From the NCBI RefSeq assembly GCF_000315235.1, contig NZ_BALG01000027.1, forward strand, positions 1-64,000: DNA of 64,000 nucleotides, in the 5' to 3' direction. This document shows positions 22,095-31,387 of the stretch, one piece after another. A program made the position numbers and the translations under genes. This stretch comes from Paenibacillus popilliae ATCC 14706 (GTDB taxonomy: Bacteria; Bacillota; Bacilli; Paenibacillales; Paenibacillaceae). Within the stretch, counting starts at the first letter, position 1; the number at the start of each line of letters is the position of its first letter. The notes below the pieces were generated by a model that saw only the letters and a list, made by a program, of their open reading frames with translations, was not told the origin of the DNA and searched no databases.

Positions 22095-23291
22095 ATGAAC
22101 TCGCATAGATTTGGTGAGAACAATCCAGTCAGAAGGAATATGTTGCCATACGGTCGCCAGTGGTTAGATGAAGAAGACATCGAAGCAGTTATTGACGTGT
22201 TAAAGAGTGATTTTATAACGCAAGGCCCTAAAATCACAGAATTTGAACAGTCTATTGCATCTAAAGTAAGTGCAAAGTATGCCGTAGCCTTCTCGAACGG
22301 CACGGCGGCATTACATGGAGCGTGTTATGCTGCTGGCATTACGGAGGGTGACGAAGTTATAACATCACCAATTACATTTGCAGCAAGTAGCAACTGTGTA
22401 CTTTATCAGCGAGGGACTCCAGTTTTCTCAGATATAGACTTAACCTCATATAACTTAGACCCTGATGGAGCAGAGAGCAGGATCACCAATCGAACAAAGG
22501 CCATTATTCCTGTGGATTTCGCAGGCCAACCTGCAGAAATGGACCGCTTTATAGAAATCGCTGAAAAACATAACCTGGTCCTAATACAAGATGCTGCACA
22601 TTCCCTTGGAGCTGCATACAAAGGAAACAAAGTTGGTTCAATCGCGGATATGACCATGTTCAGCTTTCATCCTGTAAAAGCAATAACAACCGGTGAGGGG
22701 GGAGTTATTGTTACTGATTCCGAAGATTACTATCAAAAGCTGCTGTTATTCCGTAGTCACGGAATAACGAAAGATCCTAAACTTTTTGAGGATAACAAGG
22801 GTCCGTGGCATTATGAGATGCATGATCTTGGTTATAATTACAGAATGACAGATATACAAGCTGCGCTAGGGCTTTCTCAATTGCAACGGCTAGAGCACTT
22901 CTTAGCTAGAAGAAAAGACATAGCAGAAAAATACACAGATGCATTTGCTGATATGGAAGGAATTGTAACCCCATACCAGGTACCCTATGCAGATTCTGCA
23001 TGGCATTTATATGTTACTCGGTGGTTACCTGAGTGTTTTCAAGCGGATAGGAGAACGTTGTTCGATGCATTGAGAAACGAAGGGATTGGTGTGCAGGTTC
23101 ATTATCTCCCCGTCTATCAACATCCATACTATAAAAAATTGGGATACAGCTCATTATGCACAAAAGCCGAGACATTTTATAGCACTTCGATTTCACTGCC
23201 GATATATCCCAAAATGAGTGATGAAGATGTATCCGATGTCATTAAAGCTGTAAAAAAAGTCTACGATATTTTTGCTAAGAACATTAGATGA
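22095..23291 (+). CDS. pseC: PseC-type PLP aminotransferase
   Basis: About 398 aa from ATG 22095, the best-spaced start after GCAGGAG; GTG 22071 and ATG 22083 are alternatives. DegT/DnrJ/EryC1 fold: YGRQWLDEEDIEAVIDVLKS, FSNGTAALHGACYAAGI, IPVDFAGQPAEMDRFIEIAE, LIQDAAHSLGA, and the PLP lysine in MTMFSFHPVKAITTGEGG. It aminates the 4-keto sugar made by PseB. After this gene the operon is interrupted until 24926. Confidence 0.9.
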   Translation: MNSHRFGENNPVRRNMLPYGRQWLDEEDIEAVIDVLKSDFITQGPKITEFEQSIASKVSAKYAVAFSNGTAALHGACYAAGITEGDEVITSPITFAASSNCVLYQRGTPVFSDIDLTSYNLDPDGAESRITNRTKAIIPVDFAGQPAEMDRFIEIAEKHNLVLIQDAAHSLGAAYKGNKVGSIADMTMFSFHPVKAITTGEGGVIVTDSEDYYQKLLLFRSHGITKDPKLFEDNKGPWHYEMHDLGYNYRMTDIQAALGLSQLQRLEHFLARRKDIAEKYTDAFADMEGIVTPYQVPYADSAWHLYVTRWLPECFQADRRTLFDALRNEGIGVQVHYLPVYQHPYYKKLGYSSLCTKAETFYSTSISLPIYPKMSDEDVSDVIKAVKKVYDIFAKNIR

Positions 23292-23340
23292 ATAATATTA
23301 TTAATGTTATCTTACGTCTCTAATTGAAGAGGGAGCAGAA

Positions 23341-23440
23341 ATGAAGGTTCTTGCGATTGGCGCCGGGAAGGAGCAGGCTTAGGAAGCGTATGTTTGTTGC
23401 AACGTAAGGATGCCTAGTTTTGCAGCAATAGTTTATGCAG
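23341..23440 (+). pseudogene. Decayed gene start after pseC
   Basis: GAGGGAG precedes ATG 23341, which opens MKVLAIGAGKEQA and then meets a stop (23380-23382). In the next frame translation continues as AGLGSVCLLQRKDA before another stop. A good ribosome binding site followed by a Rossmann-like opening and a frameshift suggests the remains of a sugar-pathway enzyme, but the family cannot be fixed. Confidence 0.4.
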
Positions 23441-23459
23441 CAAAAGTAACTGGTTTTGT

Positions 23460-23543
23460 ATGGAGAGATGGGCATGATAGGCTTACTGGCCACTGCGAAG
23501 CCACCTGTGGCTTCGCAGTGAATCATGCCCATAGAGGCTCCAT
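23460..23543. repeat. Large imperfect palindrome
   Basis: Three nested stems pair: ATGGAG with CTCCAT, ATGGGCATGAT with ATCATGCCCAT, and a 13-bp inner stem CACTGCGAAGCCA with its complement around CCTG. There is no T-tract. It may be a mobile-element end, a remnant repeat, or a structured RNA. It marks the point where the pse operon is broken. Confidence 0.6.
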
Positions 23544-23661
23544 GTCAAACCTCCAAGGTTATCTTTATAACCTGCGGTATAAGATCATTTTCTTGAAGGT
23601 GTTTTGATTAGTATCTCAAACGGGGGGCAGTCCTACATAGTTCCCATGGCTCTGATTCGAC

Positions 23662-24480
23662 TTATTTTACTGTGTATTCATTTACTTCAAACGTTAAAAT
23701 CTTGTCGTATATCACGTAGTCCTTACGGCTGCTGAACGGGCCCTTGTTATTGTTGTGCTTATCTATGGCATATAATGCGGTTCCTGTGCCGGCTTGTTTG
23801 TTTTCGTACCAAGCGATAAAGGTACTGACTTCATCCATGCTGAGATCAAATTCTTTTTCCAAGCCTGTGGTCATTGTTACGACAAGAATTGCTCTCTCGC
23901 CTTTAGGTTGTTCTGGTTGTTCAGGATTAGGGCTAGATTCAGGCTCTAGTTCCGGTTCTGGATTTGGAATATCTGGCCCAATTGGATTGAAAGGCCTTAA
24001 CTCTTCAGTTCCGTCTAAGTCAATAGCCTTTAAGTGTAAATACTCCTTAGTATTATTGATAATCTCAATTGAATGTTCTTTGTCGTCTAAACCTGTTTTT
24101 TCATACATGATTTTCGGTAAATTATCAGCACTGCCATATAGACTAAACGGTTCTACCTCTAAACCATCTATTATGACCTTAATGCTATTTGAACTGGTGT
24201 CCCATGTGTTGGATATGTATCTTAATTTAGTTCCAGTAAAATTGAATTTTATTGCTGCTCCGCCAGTTTGCCATTTTGAGGTATAACAACTAGAATTGTA
24301 GCATTGATCCCATGGCTCTCCTTCATAAGTGAAATACTTATGATCATAGTTAAATCTTGTCCAGCCAGCTTCCGGTTCTGGTAGTGAATCACCTAATCCT
24401 ACTGCAAAAGCCGAACTGATAGGGATCATTAAAAATAGAAATATTGAAGCTAAAACTGTTGATACAACTTGCTTCTTCAT
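23662..24480 (-). CDS. Secreted two-domain surface protein
   Basis: A 272-aa protein; ATG 24480 follows GAGGTG. The signal peptide is MKKQVVSTVLASIFLFLMIP with likely cleavage after SSAFA. Residues about 30-165 look like a carbohydrate-binding-type beta sandwich (FNFTGTKLRYISNTW, IKVIIDGLEVEPFSLYG). A Pro/Glu linker follows (IPNPEPELEPESSPNPEQPE). The C-terminal 80 residues (FDLSMDEVSTFIAWYENKQA, GTGTALYAID, SRKDYVIYDKILTFEVNEY) match a small domain found on Paenibacillus surface proteins, as I recall. It lies in reverse orientation inside the pse operon and is more AT-rich. Role in binding a surface glycan is inference. Confidence 0.7.
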   Translation of the reverse strand: MKKQVVSTVLASIFLFLMIPISSAFAVGLGDSLPEPEAGWTRFNYDHKYFTYEGEPWDQCYNSSCYTSKWQTGGAAIKFNFTGTKLRYISNTWDTSSNSIKVIIDGLEVEPFSLYGSADNLPKIMYEKTGLDDKEHSIEIINNTKEYLHLKAIDLDGTEELRPFNPIGPDIPNPEPELEPESSPNPEQPEQPKGERAILVVTMTTGLEKEFDLSMDEVSTFIAWYENKQAGTGTALYAIDKHNNNKGPFSSRKDYVIYDKILTFEVNEYTVK

Positions 24481-24925
24481 GAACCACACCTCACAAGAAT
24501 TTGTATAATTCATATATACAGTGAAGCAAGATATTTGTCTAACCAATTAATTTTATAAAAAAGAAATTATGTAAATTAATTTCAATTTAATTTTTATTGC
24601 AGGTTATTCCCAAATGATAATCGAACGTTTATTTGCATATAGGTTGTGAAGGGAGTAAAAATATAATCTCAGAGCCAGCCTATCGATGGGTTTGCGTATG
24701 TCTTTTGAGCCGCAAGCCAGATTGAAAATTCCCCACCTAACAACCGATAAATGATTTATCTACGCAATGATAAAATCGAAAGGACTCCATGGACAAAGGC
24801 GATGATCCCGAATCGACTTCTATGGACACCGACAGCGATAGATCAGGGGTATACACTCGATGCAGGCAATAAGTAGGATACACAGTGCTGATTGAAGAGG
24901 AACGCAAAGAGAAGAGGGAGTAAGA
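24481..24925. other. Gene-poor gap holding one short open frame
   Basis: AT-rich upstream region of the secreted-protein gene, then GC-richer sequence. A 41-codon frame at 24751-24876 (MIYLRNDKIERTPWTKAMIP..., ending TLDAGNK) has no ribosome binding site and is probably a relic; no family recognised. No clear promoter for the following acetyltransferase gene is visible. Confidence 0.4.
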
Positions 24926-25687
24926 ATGAATTCTGATTCATCAGGAATATTGTTTGAAATGAATGATTATTTTTCATGTCAAATATCTGAATGGGACAGC
25001 AAGTATTTTGGTGTTGCGTGTGCTCGAGTTGAATTGTATCGTGATCTGGAACAAAACATACAGAATCAACTGCTGAAATGGATAAAACCCTTTGGCTTTG
25101 TTACGCTGTTGAATGGAAAAGGGAATGTTTGTAATACCCATTGGTTACATACTCAGACAACGGCGGTGTTAACCGATGTAAGAGTTCAACTGCACTTGGA
25201 CTTAGCAAAACAGATATGTCCTGCCGGTAGTGAGATATACAACGTATGCAATAACGTTGAACATAATCATGATGTAGTCAATATTGCATCAAATGCCTTT
25301 ATCTACTCCAGATTTATAAATGACAAGAATATTACAACAACACAGGCTAAGGGTGTTTATACAAATTGGGTCGAAAATGCATTCAATAAGCGAGATAAGT
25401 TTTTTTGTATCGCATATAATGAAGGAATTGCCGCTGGATTTATTTTGTTCTCAATAAAGAATCAACACGAGCTAATAATAGAACTAGTTGGTTTGGACAC
25501 GACGATGCAAGGAATGGGCGTCGGCAGCAAGTTAATGCATTCCGTGCTACACTATGCCAAGGTACACCATATTGATTCGGTACAGGTAGCTACCCAAGTC
25601 GAAAATGTATCAGCCATTAACTATTATATGAAGAATGGATTTAAAGGTACGGATATAAAATATATTTATCATTTTTGGAATAAGTGA
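24926..25687 (+). CDS. pseH: GNAT N-acetyltransferase, PseH role
   Basis: A 253-aa protein; ATG 24926 follows GAGGGAG. The N-terminal half (ISEWDSKYFGVACARVELYR) is like dTDP-fucosamine acetyltransferases of the WecD group. The C-terminal half is the GNAT domain with the acetyl-CoA loop (TMQGMGVGSKLMHSVLHYAK) and ENVSAINYYMKNGFK. In pseudaminic acid synthesis an acetyltransferase acts on the 4-amino group made by PseC, and this is the only candidate in the cluster. It is longer than Campylobacter PseH, so equivalence is by function and context. Confidence 0.75.
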   Translation: MNSDSSGILFEMNDYFSCQISEWDSKYFGVACARVELYRDLEQNIQNQLLKWIKPFGFVTLLNGKGNVCNTHWLHTQTTAVLTDVRVQLHLDLAKQICPAGSEIYNVCNNVEHNHDVVNIASNAFIYSRFINDKNITTTQAKGVYTNWVENAFNKRDKFFCIAYNEGIAAGFILFSIKNQHELIIELVGLDTTMQGMGVGSKLMHSVLHYAKVHHIDSVQVATQVENVSAINYYMKNGFKGTDIKYIYHFWNK

Positions 25688-25710
25688 TGAAGCGCTAAGG
25701 AGGACAAAGG

Positions 25711-26760
25711 ATGAATGGATTTACTATATTGGACAGGGTCATAGGACAGAACGCACGTCCCTTTATTATCGCAGAAATGTCTGGCAACCATAATCAATCC
25801 TTGGAGCGAGCGTTGCAGATTGTCGATGCGGCTGCGGAAGCTGGAGTTGACGCGCTGAAGCTTCAAACCTATACAGCAGATACGATGACGCTGGACATCC
25901 ATGAAAAAGAATTTTTTATTGATGATGCTAAAAATCTATGGCAAGGAAATTCTCTTTATCAATTATATCAACAAGCATATACGCCTTGGGAATGGCACAA
26001 GCCGATTTTTGATCGCTGCCAAGAGAAAGGACTGCTGGCGTTCAGCACGCCATTTGATGAAACGGCTGTTGATTTTTTGGAATCTCTACACGTCCCAGCT
26101 TATAAAATCGCATCTTTCGAAAATACGGATTTACCGCTGATCCGTAAAGTGGCTGCGACGGGAAAACCGATGATTATTTCAACCGGTATGGCCACTTTGG
26201 CGGAAATTGACGATATGGTGAGGACTGCACGTAATGCGGGTTGCGAACAGCTCGTTCTGCTGAAATGTACGAGCACCTACCCGGCAACGCCTGAACATAC
26301 GAACCTGCGTACGTTGCCAAACCTGCGCTCGGCATTTGGTTGTGAAGTGGGCCTGTCGGATCATACGATGGGGGTTGGGGTTGCAGTAGCGAGCATTGCG
26401 TTTGGAGCTACCGTAATTGAAAAGCATTTTACACTTTCACGCGCTGACGGGGGAGTAGACTCTGCTTTCTCACTAGAGCCTCATGAAATGAATTCGCTGG
26501 TCATCGAATCGGAGCGGGCATGGCAAGCGTTGGGGAATGTTTCTTATGGACCCAAAGGCAGTGAAATCGATTCCGTTAAACTTCGGCGTTCGTTATATAT
26601 TTCAACCGACGTTAAAGCAGGTGAAGTGCTTACGAAGGACAATGTACGTTCCATTCGTCCAGGATTGGGACTCTCGCCAAAGTATTATGACCAAGTGTTA
26701 GGAAGAACGGTTCGTGTAGATGTTCCGAAAGGAACTCCCGTGTCATGGGAATGGCTGTGA
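25711..26760 (+). CDS. pseI: PseI, pseudaminic acid synthase
   Basis: A 349-aa NeuB-family enzyme that condenses the 6-deoxy diacetamido sugar with phosphoenolpyruvate. The TIM-barrel part has FIIAEMSGNHNQSLERALQI and AGVDALKLQTYTADT, then IISTGMATLAEI and GLSDHTMGV. The C-terminal 60 residues form the SAF/antifreeze domain (RRSLYISTDVKAGEVLTKDN, VRSIRPGLGLSP). ATG 25711 follows AAGGAGG. The last base is shared with the next start. Confidence 0.93.
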   Translation: MNGFTILDRVIGQNARPFIIAEMSGNHNQSLERALQIVDAAAEAGVDALKLQTYTADTMTLDIHEKEFFIDDAKNLWQGNSLYQLYQQAYTPWEWHKPIFDRCQEKGLLAFSTPFDETAVDFLESLHVPAYKIASFENTDLPLIRKVAATGKPMIISTGMATLAEIDDMVRTARNAGCEQLVLLKCTSTYPATPEHTNLRTLPNLRSAFGCEVGLSDHTMGVGVAVASIAFGATVIEKHFTLSRADGGVDSAFSLEPHEMNSLVIESERAWQALGNVSYGPKGSEIDSVKLRRSLYISTDVKAGEVLTKDNVRSIRPGLGLSPKYYDQVLGRTVRVDVPKGTPVSWEWL

Positions 26761-27830
26761 TGCATATTGTTTTTCGCGCAGATGCATCTGTGTCCTTAGG
26801 GACAGGTCACGTCATGCGGTGCCTCGTCTTGGCCGATATGGTAAGCCATGAGAGCATCAGTATCCATTTTGTAAGCCGAAGCATGCCGAATCCATTGCAA
26901 GAACAGATGAAAAGCAAACATATATCCCTATATTTGACTGGAGAAACGGTAGAAGAAATTGATCTTGATTGGAAGAGCGATGCGGACTTATTTATAAACT
27001 ATGTAGACAATAATATTCCCGGTAAGCCAATTTTGATTGTTGATCACTACGGCCTGGATTCCAAGTGGGAGAAGGCCGTGCGACCTTGGGTAAATAAAAT
27101 TATCGTCATTGACGATCTCGCCAACAGAAGGCATGACTGTGACAGTTTGCTGGATCAAAATTATTATCGGAATGCACATAGCAGGTATGCGGAACTCGTC
27201 CCGCCTCACGCCAAGCTATGGTTGGGACCCGCCTATTCCTTAGTAAGGGAACAGTTTCGAGAAGAGTCTCCCTATGCTACTGTCCGCAATCGTGTGCAAC
27301 GGGTTCTTGTTACGTACGGCGGTTCAGACCCTACCGGAGAAACGATAAAAGCGCTTCTTGCTGCGCAAAACGGTTCTTTTGCTCCTATTACGTTTGATAT
27401 TGTTGTTGGCGGCTCCTATCCGGAGCCTGATAAAATACGAACAATTTGTGAAAACATGCATAATGTAAACTATCATTTTAATGTTAGCAATATGGCTAAG
27501 CTAATGGTACAAGCAGATGTTGCGCTCGGTGCGGGAGGAAGTACACAATGGGAAAGGTGTCGATTAGGGGTACCAACCATTTTGACGGTTGTTGCAGATA
27601 ACCAAAGGGAATGTGCAGGGGAACTCCATGAGGCAGGGGTGGTCAATAACTTAGGGTGGCATGACAATGTAACTCCCGAAAAAATAAAGCTCGCATTATT
27701 GGAATTAATGAACAGCCCGGACTTATTACGCGGTATGAGTACATCGAGTTTCCATATTTCATATAGAAGCCGAGCGGATACGGTTCATCCATTCGTAACA
27801 GAGATTCATAAATTGAACAGAGAAGAATAA
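26760..27830 (+). CDS. pseG: PseG, UDP-sugar hydrolase
   Basis: About 356 aa from ATG 26760, overlapping the pseI stop; ATG 26745 is possible. It removes UDP from the diacetamido trideoxy sugar before PseI acts. GT-B-like fold with the opening FRADASVSLGTGHVMRCLVL (glycine-rich loop and catalytic His), VDHYGLDSKWE, LVTYGGSDPTGET, and ALGAGGSTQWERCRLGVPT. Last gene of the pse set; no terminator is obvious before the cold shock gene promoter. Confidence 0.9.
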   Translation: MHIVFRADASVSLGTGHVMRCLVLADMVSHESISIHFVSRSMPNPLQEQMKSKHISLYLTGETVEEIDLDWKSDADLFINYVDNNIPGKPILIVDHYGLDSKWEKAVRPWVNKIIVIDDLANRRHDCDSLLDQNYYRNAHSRYAELVPPHAKLWLGPAYSLVREQFREESPYATVRNRVQRVLVTYGGSDPTGETIKALLAAQNGSFAPITFDIVVGGSYPEPDKIRTICENMHNVNYHFNVSNMAKLMVQADVALGAGGSTQWERCRLGVPTILTVVADNQRECAGELHEAGVVNNLGWHDNVTPEKIKLALLELMNSPDLLRGMSTSSFHISYRSRADTVHPFVTEIHKLNREE

Positions 27831-27849
27831 AAAACGCTACATAATTTTA

Positions 27850-27878
27850 TTGACAACGCTTCCAGCCAGTGATATAGT
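27850..27878 (+). promoter_or_regulatory. SigA promoter of the cold shock gene
   Basis: TTGACA (27850-27855), exactly 17 bases, TATAGT (27873-27878). The predicted leader of about 50 bases is typical of csp genes, whose mRNA structure responds to cold. Confidence 0.8.
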
Positions 27879-27935
27879 CGGAATTGTGAAGGACAAATCT
27901 TCACGGCATTTGAAGATGAAGGGAATGTTATCGAC

Positions 27936-28133
27936 ATGCAAGGTAAAGTAAAATGGTTTAACGCTGAAAAGGGCTATGGCTTTATCGAGACGGTAGAAGG
28001 CAACGACGTGTTCGTTCACTTCTCCGCTATCCAATCGGAAGGCTTCAAGACCTTGGAAGAAGGTCAAGAAGTTGAGTTCGACATCGTGGAAGGCGCTCGC
28101 GGTCCACAAGCGGCTAACGTAATCAGACTGTAA
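27936..28133 (+). CDS. csp: Cold shock protein (CspA family)
   Basis: A 65-aa single OB-fold protein. RNP1 (KGYGFIE) and RNP2 (VFVHFSAI) are both present. It binds single-stranded RNA and keeps mRNAs unfolded. ATG 27936 gives the usual length. It has its own promoter and terminator and is unrelated in function to its sugar-pathway neighbours. Confidence 0.95.
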   Translation: MQGKVKWFNAEKGYGFIETVEGNDVFVHFSAIQSEGFKTLEEGQEVEFDIVEGARGPQAANVIRL

Positions 28134-28186
28134 TCATACCGACGTGAGTCGAATTATATATGATTCCGATTAGCTCTACCCAAGGT

Positions 28187-28222
28187 AACCTGCTGAGTTT
28201 TTTACTCAGCAGGTTTTCTTGT
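28187..28222 (+). terminator. Terminator of the cold shock gene
   Basis: AACCTGCTGAGT pairs with ACTCAGCAGGTT around a T-rich loop, followed by TTCTTGTT. Confidence 0.85.
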
Positions 28223-28284
28223 TATTGACTAAGGATCAAGGTAGAATGGGGAAATATGAAAATGGGATGGAATTTTTATATAAT

Positions 28285-28312
28285 TAATGATTTTCAAAAA
28301 ATGATACGATAA
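28285..28312 (+). promoter_or_regulatory. Possible SigD-like promoter of the phospho-decoration cassette
   Basis: TAAT (28285-28288), 16 bases, TACGATAA (28305-28312). A weak match to the SigD pattern; no better SigA promoter was found before 28371. Confidence 0.3.
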
Positions 28313-28370
28313 TTGTATTATGGAGCTAAAAAGCGTTGACTGTAGATACCTGTGATAAGGAGAACATGCA

Positions 28371-30383
28371 ATGAATTACTTGGAAAGAAAAGAAGAAATA
28401 CGAAGCTTATTAGTAGCAGGTAACTTACAACAAGTTGAAAATCGGCTCAAAGAATACGAGGATGTAATGCCATATGATGTAGACTTGTGTTCACTTAAGG
28501 CGAACTATTATTTTTTGCGGGGGCAATATGAAGATGCAGAACAGATTTTGACAAAGGCAATCGTGAAAAGGGCAGTAAACTTTGATCTTCATTACAATCT
28601 CGCCATGGTGTACCAAGCGCAACAAAAAAAGGCGCTGGCGTGGGAATATTTTACTATCGCAAATACGCTGACAGAAAGTGATTTTCAAAGAAATGCGGTG
28701 CAAGAAGCTATGGATGTTGTGATCCAACAAACAAAGGAGGAATGTGTTGAGATTGAAGAGTTGAAACGTCAACTTGAAGCATACAAAGAAATCAGCAACG
28801 CCATTGAACAAGAAGCAATGAATGCTTACACGAATTTCCCTGCTCGAGGGGAGAGTCTAATCATTGGCGAGGAATTAGCAGGATATTATATCGGATTGTA
28901 TGACGGTATGAAAATAGAAAGAGACGGAATAAATTTGATCCCGCATCCGTCATTTACGAAAGTAGAGATGGTAAAAATCGGGGGGGAGCAGGGCCAAAGT
29001 GCTACAGCAGAATATATTCTGCCTGTTGCGACCAAAGGCATACATGGTGAATTGCATGTAACACATGGGGATAGCAAAAATATTTTTGATCTGAAGTTTC
29101 CGAAGCGATGGTATTATTTTCGGCTCACCCCTATGATGGAAATTGGTAAAGATGAAAACTTGGTTTTAGGAGAACCTATCCGTTTGGAAAAAGACAATCG
29201 CAAGGAAGATCTAGTGCTAACCCTATTTGTGGACGGATTATCCCAAACGGTCTTGGAGCAATATGGATTGGAACATCTCATGCCGAATACACACCGATTT
29301 TTTCAAGATGGAATGTGGTGCAAAAATGTATACGTATCGGGTGAATGGACGTATGTGAACATGGCGAGTTTTTATTCTGGAAACTATACGGCTAACCATA
29401 ATATGTTCCATCCCCACAAAAATGCGACCTTACCTAAAGGCAACAAAATATTATCAGAGCATTTTAAAGATGCAGGCTACACGACGGCCAAGATCGATGG
29501 TGATTGGCGCAGCACGCCGATGTATGGATACTACAGAGGATTTGACCGCATTGTTTATCAACCCTCCCTCAGAGGGATGGATGCACCTGATGCAATTTAT
29601 GAAGTGATAGAACATCTGGAAGCGTTCAAAGGAACGAACCAATTTGTATGGACTTGTTTGCCTGATTTACATGATGTTGCTGACGGATATCAGGGTGCGA
29701 TGTCGATGCAAGTCAAGGAAACGATGGAAGAGAAACCTCATAATCAACGGCATTTACAAGGTAAGACCAGTGTTAGACAAGACTATAGCACGGTGAAAAC
29801 CACCCGCTATACGAAGCAAATTCAAAGAATCGACCGTTATTTGGGAATGCTGTATAGCTATTTGGAACAAAATTTTGATATGGATCGGGTTACGGTCGCT
29901 CTTATTTCTGATCACGGGCAAGGCTATCTCGTGCCTACCGGAGAACATATGCTATGTGGAGAGAGAGTTAAGGTTCCTTTTCTGTTTAGAGGGCGCAATG
30001 TAAAGGCTGGAGTAACGGATGAACTTATACAAGGCTTGGATTTAATGCGTATACTGTGCAAGCTGGCTAATGTTGAAGCTGATGCTACGGATACCGATAT
30101 GAATCTGCCAACATGCTTTGGCGGACAACAAGAGAGAGACTTTACATACAGTGAATCTATTTTCCCGGGAGACGCTTATAAAGCCAGCATTCATACGAAA
30201 GATACGGTTTTCTATTATGAGACCGAGGCAAAGGTATTGGAAGACGGCAGTGTCAATATGGAAAAATTCACTATAAAACTTGTTGACAAGCATACCCGAC
30301 AACGGATTACAGATCATGCCCTTGAAGAAAAATGTATCGAGATCATCCATAAACATATGAAGTACCGAAGGATCTATGTATAG
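28371..30383 (+). CDS. TPR protein with alkaline-phosphatase-superfamily transferase/hydrolase domain
   Basis: A 670-aa cytoplasmic protein with no signal or membrane segment; ATG 28371 follows AAGGAG. Residues 1-150 are TPR-like helices (YYFLRGQYEDAEQILTKAIV, FDLHYNLAMVYQAQQ). Residues about 280-600 have alkaline-phosphatase superfamily features: metal site LFVDGLS, a Thr nucleophile in SGEWTYVNMASFYSG, and ISDHGQGY plus GEH near 520-530. A sulfatase CxPSR motif is absent, which favours a phosphodiesterase or phospho-group transferase. Next to an importer and a cytidylyltransferase it may transfer a phosphonate or phospho-alcohol to flagellin glycan; TPRs could bind the protein substrate. 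Confidence 0.75.
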   Translation: MNYLERKEEIRSLLVAGNLQQVENRLKEYEDVMPYDVDLCSLKANYYFLRGQYEDAEQILTKAIVKRAVNFDLHYNLAMVYQAQQKKALAWEYFTIANTLTESDFQRNAVQEAMDVVIQQTKEECVEIEELKRQLEAYKEISNAIEQEAMNAYTNFPARGESLIIGEELAGYYIGLYDGMKIERDGINLIPHPSFTKVEMVKIGGEQGQSATAEYILPVATKGIHGELHVTHGDSKNIFDLKFPKRWYYFRLTPMMEIGKDENLVLGEPIRLEKDNRKEDLVLTLFVDGLSQTVLEQYGLEHLMPNTHRFFQDGMWCKNVYVSGEWTYVNMASFYSGNYTANHNMFHPHKNATLPKGNKILSEHFKDAGYTTAKIDGDWRSTPMYGYYRGFDRIVYQPSLRGMDAPDAIYEVIEHLEAFKGTNQFVWTCLPDLHDVADGYQGAMSMQVKETMEEKPHNQRHLQGKTSVRQDYSTVKTTRYTKQIQRIDRYLGMLYSYLEQNFDMDRVTVALISDHGQGYLVPTGEHMLCGERVKVPFLFRGRNVKAGVTDELIQGLDLMRILCKLANVEADATDTDMNLPTCFGGQQERDFTYSESIFPGDAYKASIHTKDTVFYYETEAKVLEDGSVNMEKFTIKLVDKHTRQRITDHALEEKCIEIIHKHMKYRRIYV

Positions 30384-30400
30384 AACGGCCAGGGTGAAAC

Positions 30401-31387
30401 ATGGGGAAACAAATAAGGAAATGGATTCTAGGATGCATGATCATACTCTGCATAGCAGGATTAGCTGGTATAGGCAAAGTGAACGATGGGGTAGTCATCT
30501 ATTCTTCCCTTGAAGAGTATCGAAATGAAAAACTAAGGGAAATGTTGGAGGAATACTTACCCGACATCAATGTAACCATTCAATATATTTCAACGAATAA
30601 GGGTGCCGCCAAAATTAAGTTGGAAAAGAGCGGAACTGACGCAGATATTTTATTAGCTTTTGACGTACAGAGTATGGAATTAATCAAGGATGAACTACAT
30701 GATCTGACGAGATACGAGACACGCCACTATTTGGACGGTTTGAATCCAGAGCATAATAAATATAGAGTGTGGGAGAGATTTGCAGGCGCTATCATTGTGA
30801 ATAAAACACGGTTGGATACCATGAATTTGCCGATTCCCGAGCGTTATGAAGATTTAATCAATCCTTTATACAGAGACATGATAGCGATGCCGGATCCTAA
30901 ATCGTCTGGAGCAGGTTACTTTTTTCTCAAGCATATCGTTAATGAATGGGGCGAGGAGAAAGCCTTTGACTATTTTGATAAGTTATATCCTAATATTAAG
31001 CAATTTACAACGTCTGGTTCGGGCCCGATTAAATTATTGTTGCATAACGAGATCGCGATTGGCTTGGGGATGACATTTCAAGCTGTAGGGGAAGCCAATA
31101 AAGGCGCCGATTTGCATATCATTTATCCGCCAGAAGGTTCTCCCTATTCTCTTTCGGGCATCGCCATGATCCAAGGCCGGGCAGATAGACCTGAAGTAGC
31201 GCGGGTATTTGAGTTTTTATATCGTCATTTTACGTTCTACGATAAAGAGAACTATTCTCCAGAACTTGTGTTTAAGACACAATCGATTACGATACCGAAC
31301 TATCCAAAACATATTAAGTATGGGAATATGAAGGGATTAACATCGGCTGCGATAAAGCAGGACTTACTAAGGAAGTGGAAATATTGA
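30401..31387 (+). CDS. ABC importer substrate-binding protein (Fe/aminoethylphosphonate type)
   Basis: A 328-aa protein with an N-terminal membrane/signal segment (WILGCMIILCIAGLAGIG) but no clear lipobox cysteine. The fold is that of family 1 extracellular binding proteins (VVIYSSLEEYRNEKLREMLE, AMPDPKSSGAGYFFLKHI, TSGSGPIKLLLHNEIAIGLG). This branch includes iron(III) and 2-aminoethylphosphonate binders; the ligand cannot be told from sequence. No Tyr-Tyr iron pair is evident near the C-terminus, and the neighbouring cytidylyltransferase favours a phospho-organic ligand. Confidence 0.8.
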   Translation: MGKQIRKWILGCMIILCIAGLAGIGKVNDGVVIYSSLEEYRNEKLREMLEEYLPDINVTIQYISTNKGAAKIKLEKSGTDADILLAFDVQSMELIKDELHDLTRYETRHYLDGLNPEHNKYRVWERFAGAIIVNKTRLDTMNLPIPERYEDLINPLYRDMIAMPDPKSSGAGYFFLKHIVNEWGEEKAFDYFDKLYPNIKQFTTSGSGPIKLLLHNEIAIGLGMTFQAVGEANKGADLHIIYPPEGSPYSLSGIAMIQGRADRPEVARVFEFLYRHFTFYDKENYSPELVFKTQSITIPNYPKHIKYGNMKGLTSAAIKQDLLRKWKY

